From JAUVPY01 sp034412795 (GTDB lineage: Bacteria > Chloroflexota > Anaerolineae > 4572-78 > NAK82): a stretch of DNA of 64,000 nucleotides. Every line of letters begins with the position of its first letter. The first letter of the stretch is position 1. The position numbers and the translations under genes were made by a program. The stretch covers positions 7,512 to 71,511 of the forward strand of contig DAOUMD010000292.1 in the NCBI GenBank assembly GCA_034412795.1, given 5' to 3'. The notes under the pieces are model-generated. The model saw only the letters and a list, made by a program, of their open reading frames with translations. It was not told the DNA's origin and did no database searches. This document shows positions 1 to 8,571 of this stretch, piece by piece.

Positions 1-5
1 CTCAT
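1..5 (-). CDS. First bases of a divergent gene that leaves the window
   Basis: Read on the minus strand, an ATG lies at 5-3 and is preceded by AAGGAG (17-12) with a 6-base spacer, which is an ideal ribosome binding site. Only the start codon and two further bases are inside the window, so nothing can be said about the product. It would be transcribed away from the ROK regulator at 870. Confidence 0.5.
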
Positions 6-819
6 TTTGCTCTCCTTTTTTGTAGTACGGTAAAAAATGCAGCCAGAGCCGTTCGTTTACTCATCCGCCTGTTTGATATGCTCACCACCTCCTCCCCTCT
101 TGCCTAAGACGGCGCTTCGTCCATCGTGGCGAATTCTGGCGTCTTGGCGCACAAGGTGACGACGGCAATTACCCCGCGTCAGGCAGCCCACAAAGAGCCG
201 AGTTCCTGAGACAGTCCTGATTATTTCCTCAACGTTGTTCTCAAGCAGACTGTGCCTGAAGAGCTTGTATTCTGAGTCGAGATTTGGAACAGACAAAGTG
301 GGACCAGAATTGGAGATACTGATCATTGTAGGGCAGGCTTCCTTAGCCTATCGTGGCCGTCCGTGCTCACTGAGGAAGGATGGCCACAGCGTGTGGATAG
401 ATATTGATTGACGATGACATTATACCATCTGCTAAATCATTTGTCAAGACCCGATAAAAGTTCTCAAATACCCTTGTTAAAAGATGCTTTTTTTGCCGCA
501 AAATGTGTCCTATCGAGAGAAATAACACCTGAATGCAAAGTCTTTTTCCGATACCAGGGAAAAGGGGTCTCCAAAGTCTCATGCGGCTTATCCGATTGAA
601 CCCTCGGAGATCATGTGCTCGGTAACCTGATCTAGTTTATATTAGCGGCAGTTTGCAAGCTGGTGCGTCGTTTGGTTTACCGTAGCAACGCAGTTTCTAT
701 GTATTTGGCCTACATCTTGGATAAGGAGTAAAATTACGAGAAGACTAAGGGAGAATCGGACAGCATTGTAGCACGCACACCTATTTCTGTCAAGAGTCGG
801 AAAAAGTTATCGTTCAAAC
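6..819. other. Long intergenic stretch without a recognisable gene
   Basis: About 800 bases separate the divergent start codon at position 5 from the promoter of the ROK gene. Short open frames on both strands (for example 57-326 minus and 408-599 plus) have no ribosome binding site worth the name and no recognisable protein motif. The sequence is more AT-rich than the genes to its right. I see no RNA gene, repeat or remnant in it. Confidence 0.5.
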
Positions 820-847
820 TTGACTTTTTAGCACATAATCGGATAAT
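820..847 (+). promoter_or_regulatory. Sigma-70-type promoter of the ROK gene
   Basis: TTGACT (820-825) and GATAAT (842-847) are separated by 16 bases, giving a good -35/-10 pair. Transcription would start near 854, right at the strong ribosome binding site GGAAGGAGG (855-863), so the untranslated leader would be very short. Confidence 0.65.
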
Positions 848-869
848 AGACACAGGAAGGAGGCTAAAA

Positions 870-2138
870 ATGTCAACTTCTTCTTACTATAAGAAAAATA
901 CCTCTTTTTTTCCAGTGTCTGCCTTTGGCATCGCCCCAGCCAGGGATGCCAGCGCAGTCGGACGCGCTAACCGCTCCACCGTGCTACGCGCTACGCGTTG
1001 GCATGGTCCCGTTTCACGCCGTCAGTTGTCCGAGATCACCGGTTTGGGATCAGCCACGGTCTTTTCCATTGTGGATGAACTCACCACCATGGGGTTGCTG
1101 GTCGACGATGGCATTGGAGAGTCTACGGGCGGCAGAAAACCAACCCTTTATCGATTCAATCCCGAGGCATTCTATGCAGTTGGCGTAGACGTTGGCGGAA
1201 TGGGACACCTACGAACTGCCCTCACCGATCTGGATGGGAACGTCCTATCCAGAGTTATCAGCCAAATACCAGTCGATGCTTTACCTGATCTACTGATCGA
1301 GAGGATCGCTACTGCCACAGACCAAGCTGTTATGGAAGCCGGCGTCGAAAAAAAGAATATCAAGGGCATTGGCGTGGCCATGAACGGCAAGACCGACATT
1401 GCCAGTGGCATCGTGCTATACGACGCCCGCCGTATTTGGCCCGATGTACCCGTTCCACTTGCCCAAATGATCACCGACGAAATAGGTCTTCCCGGTTACG
1501 TGGTCAATCACTCAAACGCCATCCCATTGGGTGAGAAGTGGTGTGGTGCTGGTCGTGACCTTGAGACATTTGTATGTATCAACGTAGGCGTCAACGTGGG
1601 CGCCGGTATGATCCTGGATGGCAAGCTGTACACCGGGTCGACCCATCTGGCCGGGCAACTGGGGCATACCGTCGTGGATGACAATGGCCCGTTGTGTTGG
1701 TGTGGAAAGCACGGATGCATTGGAACCATTGCTGGGGGAGACGCGATCGCTAAGCGTGTTATTCGGGATATTCGATTGGGGGCATCCAGTTCTATTTGCT
1801 CTCTGGTGAACGGTAGGCTAGACCTGGTAAGACCAGCCGTAATCGCCCAGGCGGCGGAGGAGGGTGACCCGTATGCGGTCCAAGTTGTCCAAGACGTGGG
1901 GCGTTATCTGGGGATTGGCGTCGCCCTTCTTAACAATCTGTTCAATCCACAGGCGGTCATGGTGGGAGGTAGCATCGTTCAAGCAGGAGATGTTCTCTTC
2001 CAGGCAATCAGGCAAGCGGCAGCGGCTCGGGCCGTGAGGGAACTTGCCGATGTCCCGATCATGCCCGTTGGCCTGGGCGTGGAGGCCAGAGCGGTTGGCG
2101 CCGCCATCGTCGTGCTCGAGAGACAGTTGACCCTTTAG
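870..2138 (+). CDS. ROK-family transcriptional regulator (NagC/XylR type)
   Basis: The 422-residue protein has an N-terminal winged helix-turn-helix (about 30-85) and a ROK sugar-kinase fold (about 105-415). The zinc site typical of ROK proteins is present as GHTV followed by CWCGKHGC. The ATP-site motif reads DVGGMGH instead of DIGGT, and the usual NDAN motif that holds the catalytic Asp reads NHSNA, so the Asp is a His. Kinase activity is therefore unlikely, and a sugar-sensing repressor is the best reading. The start follows GGAAGGAGG with good spacing. The neighbouring epimerase and exporter suggest that the ligand is a sugar or amino sugar; that is inference. Confidence 0.88.
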   Translation: MSTSSYYKKNTSFFPVSAFGIAPARDASAVGRANRSTVLRATRWHGPVSRRQLSEITGLGSATVFSIVDELTTMGLLVDDGIGESTGGRKPTLYRFNPEAFYAVGVDVGGMGHLRTALTDLDGNVLSRVISQIPVDALPDLLIERIATATDQAVMEAGVEKKNIKGIGVAMNGKTDIASGIVLYDARRIWPDVPVPLAQMITDEIGLPGYVVNHSNAIPLGEKWCGAGRDLETFVCINVGVNVGAGMILDGKLYTGSTHLAGQLGHTVVDDNGPLCWCGKHGCIGTIAGGDAIAKRVIRDIRLGASSSICSLVNGRLDLVRPAVIAQAAEEGDPYAVQVVQDVGRYLGIGVALLNNLFNPQAVMVGGSIVQAGDVLFQAIRQAAAARAVRELADVPIMPVGLGVEARAVGAAIVVLERQLTL

Positions 2139-2171
2139 GATTATCTTCCGCCGCTTACTTCATATTTCCAA

Positions 2172-3374
2172 GTGGAGCAAGCCATAGTGTCCACCACCTA
2201 TGCAAACGACTTCCTGGACCTTGGATGGTTCCGAGATCACTTGACACAGGAGATTCTACCCAAATGGCTCCACCACTCGGTAACCGATGAGGGGTTCTTC
2301 TTTACACAGTTTGACAGGCAATGGAGGCGCCACCCGAGAGAGTATAACACTCTCGTTTCCCACTGCCGGTTACTGTATAATTTCTCGATGGGCCACGAAC
2401 TTACGGGCGGGGAGGAATATCGTAAAGCGGTCGAAGCAGGCGCGCGCTTCTTGATCGAAGCCTATCGAGATCGTGAGTTTGGGGGATGGTTCCGATCATG
2501 CACCAGGGACGGGAGTATAGCAGACTCAAACAAAGATAGTTACGGGCACGCCTTCGCTATGTTTGGCCTATCTCACGCGTTTCGCTGCACAGGTAATCAA
2601 GACTATCGCAAAGCAGCTTGGGAGACGTGGGAGGTGTTAAGCACACATTTCAAGGACAGGCACGGTGGTTTGATACCCACCATGACCCGAGATTTCAAGG
2701 ACTTTGAGGATATCAGATCGCAAAACCCCATTATGCACCTCTTCGAGGCTCTCCTTGCTTTGGGAAGTTTGGAAGGAATGAACCATGCGTTGGATGAAGC
2801 TCAGAAGACGGCTGACTTCGTATTAAAACGACTGTTGCGAAAGGGTGATGGATTACTGCCTGAGTGGTATTCGGAAAATTGGAACGAACTTCCTGAAGAC
2901 CAGGGCGGCCGGATTGATATCGGTCACGCGTTCGAATGGGCTTACCTGCTTTCAACATCAGTTGAGAGAGGTTTACCCAAGGCCTACCTTACCCACGCAA
3001 CGAACTTCCTCGAATATGGTTTGCGAATTGGCTACGATGCCATAGATGGAGGAGTATTTCGCTTGGCTTCACCGGATGGCAAATCTCTTTCAGAGGACAA
3101 GCGATGGTGGCCGCAGTGTGAAGCTATCAGGGCCCTCATGCACTTCGCTATCCTACGCGGAAATGATGCCCTCTGGACCCCACTGCTGAAGACAATACAC
3201 TTCGTCAAGGAAAACTTTGTTGATGGCAAATACGGCGGATGGTATACATTTAGAGAACCGGGTGTGAGCCTGGTGAGCCAAAATGCAGGCACAGATAAAG
3301 GAGGGGAGTGGAAGGTCGACTATCACGTTGTTGGAACGTGTGTAGAAGCAATACGATTGCAACAAAAACTGTAG
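2172..3374 (+). CDS. AGE-family (N-acylglucosamine 2-epimerase-like) sugar epimerase/isomerase
   Basis: This 400-residue protein has the repeated helical hairpins of an (alpha/alpha)6 barrel and the landmarks of the AGE/cellobiose 2-epimerase superfamily: KDSYGHAFAMFGLSHAF, DIGHAFEWAYLL, RWWPQCEAIRAL and DYHVVGTCVEAIRL. The His residues in GHAFEW and DYHVVGT fall where the general acid/base histidines sit in the family. It probably interconverts a ketose/aldose or C2-epimeric sugar pair in the cytoplasm; the substrate cannot be read from the sequence. GTG at 2172 is the first usable start, with only a weak ribosome binding site. It lies 33 bases after the ROK gene and is probably co-transcribed with it. 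Confidence 0.85.
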   Translation: MEQAIVSTTYANDFLDLGWFRDHLTQEILPKWLHHSVTDEGFFFTQFDRQWRRHPREYNTLVSHCRLLYNFSMGHELTGGEEYRKAVEAGARFLIEAYRDREFGGWFRSCTRDGSIADSNKDSYGHAFAMFGLSHAFRCTGNQDYRKAAWETWEVLSTHFKDRHGGLIPTMTRDFKDFEDIRSQNPIMHLFEALLALGSLEGMNHALDEAQKTADFVLKRLLRKGDGLLPEWYSENWNELPEDQGGRIDIGHAFEWAYLLSTSVERGLPKAYLTHATNFLEYGLRIGYDAIDGGVFRLASPDGKSLSEDKRWWPQCEAIRALMHFAILRGNDALWTPLLKTIHFVKENFVDGKYGGWYTFREPGVSLVSQNAGTDKGGEWKVDYHVVGTCVEAIRLQQKL

Positions 3375-3475
3375 TACCTCAAATAACGAGTTTGGATTCC
3401 CTCTGTTGTCACAGTTCCATTTTTTTCTCAACAATCCCGCTAGCCGATGAATGCTCGGCTCAGGAAACTTCGATT

Positions 3476-4963
3476 GTGAAGAATCCACTAGCCATTCAAA
3501 AACTCCGAAGCATTTCACGCTCTAAGCCGTTGTGTACGGAGACTGCCAGCTATGCCATCGAGGGTGCCCTGGAGCGCGCCCGGGATTCTCGGGCAATTCT
3601 GGTTGGGCTGATGATGCCCACTGTTACGGTGACGCTTTATGTCTCAATGTTTGCAGTGGCCCTGCCTTCTATCCGTAGTAGCTTCGATGCCCAGGCCGAT
3701 CTGATAGCTTGGATTGTCACTGGTTATTCTCTGTCCTTTGTGATCCTAATGCCGCTTTATGGACGGTTGGGTGATGGGCTGGGAAAGCGTAAGCTCTTTC
3801 TGATCGGCATCGTCGTTTTCTTAATCGGTACGTGTATAAGCTTCTTGGCCCCGGATCTACGCCTTCTGGTGATGGGCAGAGTGATCCAGGGGGCCGGGGC
3901 TTCGGGCATCATCCCCTTGGCCATAGCCATCATCTCCGAACTCTTTCCAGTCAGCCAAAGGGGCAAAGCATTAGGCACGTGGAACTCCATTGGTCCGGTC
4001 GCTCGCATAGCCGGGCCGCTTATGGCCGGATTGTTGATCGTAGTGTGGGGCTGGCGCACCATCTTTGGCCCGCCATTATTGGTTGGGCTGTTGGCCCCCT
4101 TTGTGGTGTGCAGATGCATACCATCCGTGAGAGGCAATGCCCGATCTGGCTTCCTTCATGGTTTCGACTGGATGGGCGTGGTGCTGCTTGGCGCCGGGGT
4201 GATGACCTTTCTTTTTTACGTCTCCAGCAGACCCATTACCGGGATCTCACCTTTCCAAGACGTGCGACTGCTGGCGGCGGCGTTGCTTCTGATGGGCGGC
4301 TTCGTCTTTTGGGAAAGACGACAAACTAGCCCTTTCATATCCTTCGAACTCTTTTCTCGAAGGCTGTTCACTAGCGCCTCGCTGTGTGCCGGTCTGCGTA
4401 TGTTCACTATGAGTGGCATTGGTTTTCTTTTGCCACTCTATCTGACAGACGTTCGGGGGCTGAGTGCGGCGTGGATTGGCGTTGTGCTTGTCATTCACTC
4501 TGGTGGGCTTCTGGTGACTTTGCGTCTTGGTGGGCAGTTGGCAGATCGATTGGGCAGTAGTCGCTGGCCGGTGGTGTTGGGCATGTCTATGCAAATTGGG
4601 GCGATGATCACCTTTGCCACTTTGTCTGGCGGCGCCGCTCTGTCATTGGTAATCATTGGACTGGCGGTCCATGGCCTGGGTGCCGGGTTGGCCTTGGCTG
4701 CACTACACCGGGCCGCCATGGGACAAATACCTCAGGCGCAGATGGGGTTAGCAGCCGGCTTATATAGCATGATCCGCTTCTTTGGCACAGCCCTCGGCAT
4801 GACCTTGGGAGGCGCCCTACTACAGCAAGGTCTGGATCGGGGATTGCCGACGATTGACGCCTACCAGACGGTCTATTGGGTCATCGCCGGATCTGGGCTG
4901 GCGGGAGTAATTACCGGTTTGACTTTGAATGAGAAGAAGGCAACGGGGCAGACGAGCTCGTGA
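3476..4963 (+). CDS. MFS transporter, DHA2-like drug/proton antiporter
   Basis: The protein is a polytopic membrane protein with the major-facilitator motif A (GRLGDGLGKRK), and the region after RVIQGAGASGIIPLA matches motif C-type drug:H+ antiporters of the EmrB/QacA group. About 12-14 hydrophobic segments can be counted. The open frame extends back to 3308, overlapping the epimerase, but that N-terminus is unlike the family. I prefer GTG 3476, which follows AGGA (3462-3465) and leads a cytoplasmic tail of about 40 residues before the first helix. It could export a sugar or drug. Its stop overlaps the next start. Confidence 0.78.
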   Translation: MKNPLAIQKLRSISRSKPLCTETASYAIEGALERARDSRAILVGLMMPTVTVTLYVSMFAVALPSIRSSFDAQADLIAWIVTGYSLSFVILMPLYGRLGDGLGKRKLFLIGIVVFLIGTCISFLAPDLRLLVMGRVIQGAGASGIIPLAIAIISELFPVSQRGKALGTWNSIGPVARIAGPLMAGLLIVVWGWRTIFGPPLLVGLLAPFVVCRCIPSVRGNARSGFLHGFDWMGVVLLGAGVMTFLFYVSSRPITGISPFQDVRLLAAALLLMGGFVFWERRQTSPFISFELFSRRLFTSASLCAGLRMFTMSGIGFLLPLYLTDVRGLSAAWIGVVLVIHSGGLLVTLRLGGQLADRLGSSRWPVVLGMSMQIGAMITFATLSGGAALSLVIIGLAVHGLGAGLALAALHRAAMGQIPQAQMGLAAGLYSMIRFFGTALGMTLGGALLQQGLDRGLPTIDAYQTVYWVIAGSGLAGVITGLTLNEKKATGQTSS

Positions 4964-5709
4964 GGGCCGGGGATGATACACTGATACACATCTTTGCTGC
5001 TATAATCGCTCTGGCAGCGCTTTTTGCGCGAGGATTCAGCGGTTTTGGTTCATCTCTGGTGATGATGCCTTTCTTGATGCTTTTCCTCGACGTTAAGACG
5101 GCCGTGGTAGCAGCAGCACTGACACAAGTGCCGGTGGGATTCTCCATCGCATTTCATTCCCGGTCTGATATTGATAAACCGTCTCTAATCTTATTGCTAC
5201 CCCCCAGCTTATTGGGCATCATCGCAGGTTCATTTGCCTTAATCAATGTAAACAGCGACCTTCTCAAACGTGTATTCGGAGCTATCACGGTTTTCTTTGC
5301 ACTCAGGATCATACTGGCACTTCGTCACAACGCTACAGCTCACAAGAAGTGGCCAGCAAGCGTTGGCTTTATGGTCGGCGCTTTGGGTGGTGTGTTAGGG
5401 GGCGTCTTCGGCACCAGCGGACCGCCGGTGGTTGTGTACCTTGAACAACAAATCTTTAGAAAAGACGTTCTCAGAGCCACGTTACTGGCCTACTTCCTAG
5501 TCATCGATAGCCTGCGGCTGGTCGGCTACACCGTATCCGGGCTAGTCACCTGGCAGGCGGTTACCATCGGCCTGGCGATGATACCCGCTGCGCTGATAGG
5601 CGCCTATTGGGGTACCCGGCTCAATGCCAGCGTCGACGAGCGCACCTTCAGAGTAGCCGTCGGCGCCCTGTTGCTTGCCACAGGGGTGCTTCTGATAGTC
5701 GGTCGTTAA
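4960..5709 (+). CDS. TSUP-family (TauE/SafE) membrane permease
   Basis: The 249-residue protein has about eight hydrophobic segments in two similar halves. The early ARGFSGFGSSLVMMP signature and the second-half GGVLGGVFGTSGPP glycine-rich loop are typical of the TauE/SafE family, which moves sulfite, organosulfonates or organic acids. GTG 4960 overlaps the stop of the MFS gene in a GTGA arrangement, so the two are translationally coupled. The substrate is unknown; the pairing with an exporter and a sugar epimerase does not settle it. Confidence 0.8.
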   Translation: MRAGDDTLIHIFAAIIALAALFARGFSGFGSSLVMMPFLMLFLDVKTAVVAAALTQVPVGFSIAFHSRSDIDKPSLILLLPPSLLGIIAGSFALINVNSDLLKRVFGAITVFFALRIILALRHNATAHKKWPASVGFMVGALGGVLGGVFGTSGPPVVVYLEQQIFRKDVLRATLLAYFLVIDSLRLVGYTVSGLVTWQAVTIGLAMIPAALIGAYWGTRLNASVDERTFRVAVGALLLATGVLLIVGR

Positions 5710-5742
5710 GCAGCTCTGGGACTTGACGTATCTTCTCAGAAA

Positions 5743-5774
5743 GGTAGGTAGGTAGGTAGGTAGGTAGGTAGGTA
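5743..5774 (+). repeat. (GGTA)8 tetranucleotide microsatellite
   Basis: Eight perfect tandem copies of GGTA end 19 bases before the -35 box of the promoter that drives the TIR-nSTAND gene. The bases just upstream (from 5728, GTATCTTCTC) match the left terminal repeat of the small element found at 48180 and 56461, so the tract may have grown at the edge of an old element insertion. Confidence 0.85.
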
Positions 5775-5793
5775 AAGATTTACATAAATCCTC

Positions 5794-5822
5794 TTGTTTT
5801 GCCAGCCAAGATGTTGTATAAT
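5794..5822 (+). promoter_or_regulatory. Promoter of conflict cluster A
   Basis: A perfect TATAAT (5817-5822) stands 17 bases after TTGTTT (5794-5799). Transcription would begin near 5829, giving a leader of about 35 bases before ATG 5865. A purine-rich stretch at 5845-5861 is the only candidate ribosome binding site. Confidence 0.65.
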
Positions 5823-5864
5823 GAATGGGGGATGTGGGCACGGTAGAGGAGTAAAGAGAAGCCA

Positions 5865-8402
5865 ATGGCCGATCAGGCTGAACGTGTCTACGACGTCTTC
5901 ATCTCCTACGCCCAAACCGACCGGACCTGGGTGGAAGGTTATCTGCTGCCCGCGCTTGGCTTGCCCCCTGAACGTGTCATTACCCCTAAGGACTTCCGCC
6001 CCGGCGCGGCCGTCGTGGTCGAGTTTGAGCGTGCCGTCATCGACAGCCGCTACACCGTGCTGGTGCTTAGCCCTGCCTACCTGGCCGACGAATGGTCCAC
6101 CTTTGGTGAGCAGTTGACCTCCCACGCGAGTGTAGCGAAAGGGTGCGACCGATTAATCCCACTGCTCTTGCAACCCTGCACACTTCCCTTGCGCGTCGAC
6201 TTCCGCGTGCGCCTGGATTGCACCGACGAAGCCAATTGGGAGGGAGAGACCGCCCGCCTGCGTGATCTACTGGATCAGCCGGAGCCAACGCCAGAGCGCA
6301 TCCCATGCCCCTACCCCGGCATGGTACCCTTCCGCGCCGAGGATGCCCGCTTCTTCTATGGACGCGAAGACGAGATCGATGAGCTATTGCGGCGGCTGCG
6401 CCACCAGAGATACCTGTTCATCATCGGTCCGTCGGGCTCAGGTAAAACGTCGTTCCTGTTTGCCGGGCTTATCCCCAAGTTGTACAAAGTGCATCCAGAT
6501 CAATGGCTAGTGCGGCAACTGCGTCCGGGACCGAGACCTCTGGACACGCTAAGACAAGTGCTGGGCGTGGAGGATGCCTCGGATGTAGCGGACTGGCAGC
6601 GTTTCGTTGAGAGGCTATTGGCTCAACACCCGCCCTGCCAGCGCCTGTTGTTGGTCATCGACCAGCTCGAGGAGCTCTTCGCCCAGGTATCGAAGGCGGA
6701 GCAGACGACCTTCATTGCAGCCATCCATGTCCTGCAGGAGGTGCAGGCCTGCACCCTGTTACTGACGTTGCGCGCCGACTTCTACCCTGACCTGATGACC
6801 AGCGACCTATGGCCAGTACAGCCCGCCGAGCGATTGGACATCGCGCCGTTGCGGGGCGATGCCCTGCGCGATGCCATTACCCTGCCCGCCCAACGCCAGG
6901 GCGTCTACCTGGAGGCGGGGCTACTGGAACGCCTGCTGGCTGATGCCGCGGAAGAGCCTGGAGTTCTCCCCCTCGTCCAAGAAACCATGCAACTACTGTG
7001 GGGGCAGATGGAGCGCCGGCTGCTGCCCCTAAAAGCTTACCAGCGGCTGGGCGGGGATGGTCGCAGCGGTCTAGCCGTGGCTGTGGCGACAAAGGCCGAC
7101 GCCACGCTGGCTGAGCTCTCCTCTGAGCAGCAGTCCATTGCCCGCCGCATCTTTCTGCGCCTTGTGCAGTTCGGCGAGGGGCGGGCCGACACCCGCCGCC
7201 GGCAGCCCCTGTCCGCCCTGCGCGCTGCCGGCGACGAACCAGACCTATTTGATCAGACACTGCGTCACTTGATGGGCCACCGCCTGCTAACGCTCAGCGG
7301 TGAGGAAGGAGACTCCGACCGTCTGGCAGATCTCGCTCACGAAGCGCTCATCAGCGGTTGGCCCACCTTCCAGAAGTGGCTGACCGAGCGCCGAGAGGAG
7401 GAGCAGATCCGGCGGCGGCTCGTGAGCGACGTCAAAGAGTGGGAGCGGAGGGACCGTGACGGCTTCTTCCTCTATGAGGGTACCAGGCTGAAACCGGCAC
7501 AGGAATGGGCGGCACAAAATGAGAGTGAGCTCAACCAGGCGCTGAGCGAATTCCTGGCAGCCAGCAAGCGGCGAGAGATAAGGCGTAGGGCATTACAGCG
7601 GTTCATCCAGGCCGTAGTTGTGTTATTCGCCATCTTGGGACTCATCTCAGTTGGGCAAGCTTTGCGTGTGAACCTCCTACGCCTCCAGGCACGGGGCGAA
7701 ATGGTAAACATTCCTGCTGGTACCGCCCTGCTCGGCACGGATGATCAAAACATACAGCGTGCCTGTCCTCAGCGCGAAGTGGAATTAGCCGCCTTCTCTC
7801 TGCACAAGTACGAAGTGAGCAACCGACAATACGGCTTATGTGTCAAGGCCGGTGTTTGCGATACCCCGATCACATTTGCCAATGAGATAGACTTCGAAGA
7901 GGAAGACCCAAGATTGCCGGTAACCTGGGTGACAGCATTTCAGGCTGCGAAGTTCTGTCGCTGGATTGGAGGTCGGTTACCTACCGAGGCTGAGTGGGAG
8001 CGAGCTGCACGGGGCAGCGATGGTCGACCCTGGCCCTGGGGTAACGAGAATCCGACTCCCCAGCGTGTCAACCTGTTTCTGCCTGAGTATGGAAACTCTG
8101 TTACTAATACAGTCCGCGTGGATGCCCCCTATTTCATTGGGGGTGCCACGCCTGAGCCTGAAGCGGGCATTATGCACCTGCTAGGTAATGTGTGGGAGTG
8201 GACGAGTACTCCGACCACGTGCGATGCTGCTTATGACTGTCCAACAGCTTGGGATGGCGAGAGCGAAGTGAAAGCCCTCTACCTGCGCGGGATGTCGTGG
8301 CAAGACGAGCTAGCGAATGATCCATCTCTGGTCAGTCTTGGTAAAGAATGTGTGCCGTTTGGCTTTGCAGACGATGTTGGTTTTCGTTGTGCTGGCCCGT
8401 GA
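5865..8402 (+). CDS. TIR - nSTAND NTPase - FGE-sulfatase-domain protein
   Basis: The 845-residue protein has three parts. Residues 8-130 form a TIR domain (YDVFISYAQ; LVLSPAYLADEWSTFGE, with Glu82 the candidate NADase residue). Residues 148-570 form a STAND-type P-loop NTPase of the nSTAND1 kind, with Walker A GPSGSGKT (188-195) and Walker B LLLVIDQLEE (261-270). After one hydrophobic segment (about 580-605) comes a formylglycine-generating-enzyme/sulfatase-modifying fold (about 610-845: MVNIPAG, RLPTEAEWERAARG, GNVWEWT, GFRCA). Such FGE/C-type-lectin folds often act as ligand-binding modules. The protein probably works as a ligand-triggered switch whose TIR domain signals or consumes NAD; the trigger is unknown. 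It heads a cluster with a lipoprotein and a caspase-TIR protein. Confidence 0.85.
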   Translation: MADQAERVYDVFISYAQTDRTWVEGYLLPALGLPPERVITPKDFRPGAAVVVEFERAVIDSRYTVLVLSPAYLADEWSTFGEQLTSHASVAKGCDRLIPLLLQPCTLPLRVDFRVRLDCTDEANWEGETARLRDLLDQPEPTPERIPCPYPGMVPFRAEDARFFYGREDEIDELLRRLRHQRYLFIIGPSGSGKTSFLFAGLIPKLYKVHPDQWLVRQLRPGPRPLDTLRQVLGVEDASDVADWQRFVERLLAQHPPCQRLLLVIDQLEELFAQVSKAEQTTFIAAIHVLQEVQACTLLLTLRADFYPDLMTSDLWPVQPAERLDIAPLRGDALRDAITLPAQRQGVYLEAGLLERLLADAAEEPGVLPLVQETMQLLWGQMERRLLPLKAYQRLGGDGRSGLAVAVATKADATLAELSSEQQSIARRIFLRLVQFGEGRADTRRRQPLSALRAAGDEPDLFDQTLRHLMGHRLLTLSGEEGDSDRLADLAHEALISGWPTFQKWLTERREEEQIRRRLVSDVKEWERRDRDGFFLYEGTRLKPAQEWAAQNESELNQALSEFLAASKRREIRRRALQRFIQAVVVLFAILGLISVGQALRVNLLRLQARGEMVNIPAGTALLGTDDQNIQRACPQREVELAAFSLHKYEVSNRQYGLCVKAGVCDTPITFANEIDFEEEDPRLPVTWVTAFQAAKFCRWIGGRLPTEAEWERAARGSDGRPWPWGNENPTPQRVNLFLPEYGNSVTNTVRVDAPYFIGGATPEPEAGIMHLLGNVWEWTSTPTTCDAAYDCPTAWDGESEVKALYLRGMSWQDELANDPSLVSLGKECVPFGFADDVGFRCAGP

Positions 8403-8571
8403 GAAATGTCTAATGGAAAGCCAGTGAGAAACAAGAGGTGAGATCGAGCAATCACCAGATGGCAGGCGTGTCGACAAGATGGCGCGCATAACGTGCTGGA
8501 AGTTGTGCAGACGCTCGGCGCTCTGGCATCAATCTGACTGGCTCGTAACCTTATATGGAGGGTTAGGAAGC

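Noticed and set aside
57..326. 89-codon minus-strand gene
   Set aside because: No ribosome binding site, no recognisable motif, unusual composition; treated as chance.
5743..5774. Tandem repeats as a CRISPR array
   Set aside because: The GGTA units are contiguous, 4 bases long and have no spacers; no cas gene is present.
7700..8402. Diversity-generating retroelement acting on the FGE domain
   Set aside because: FGE/C-type-lectin folds are common DGR targets, but the C-terminal variable-region position is not Asn-rich and no reverse transcriptase or template repeat is seen in the window.
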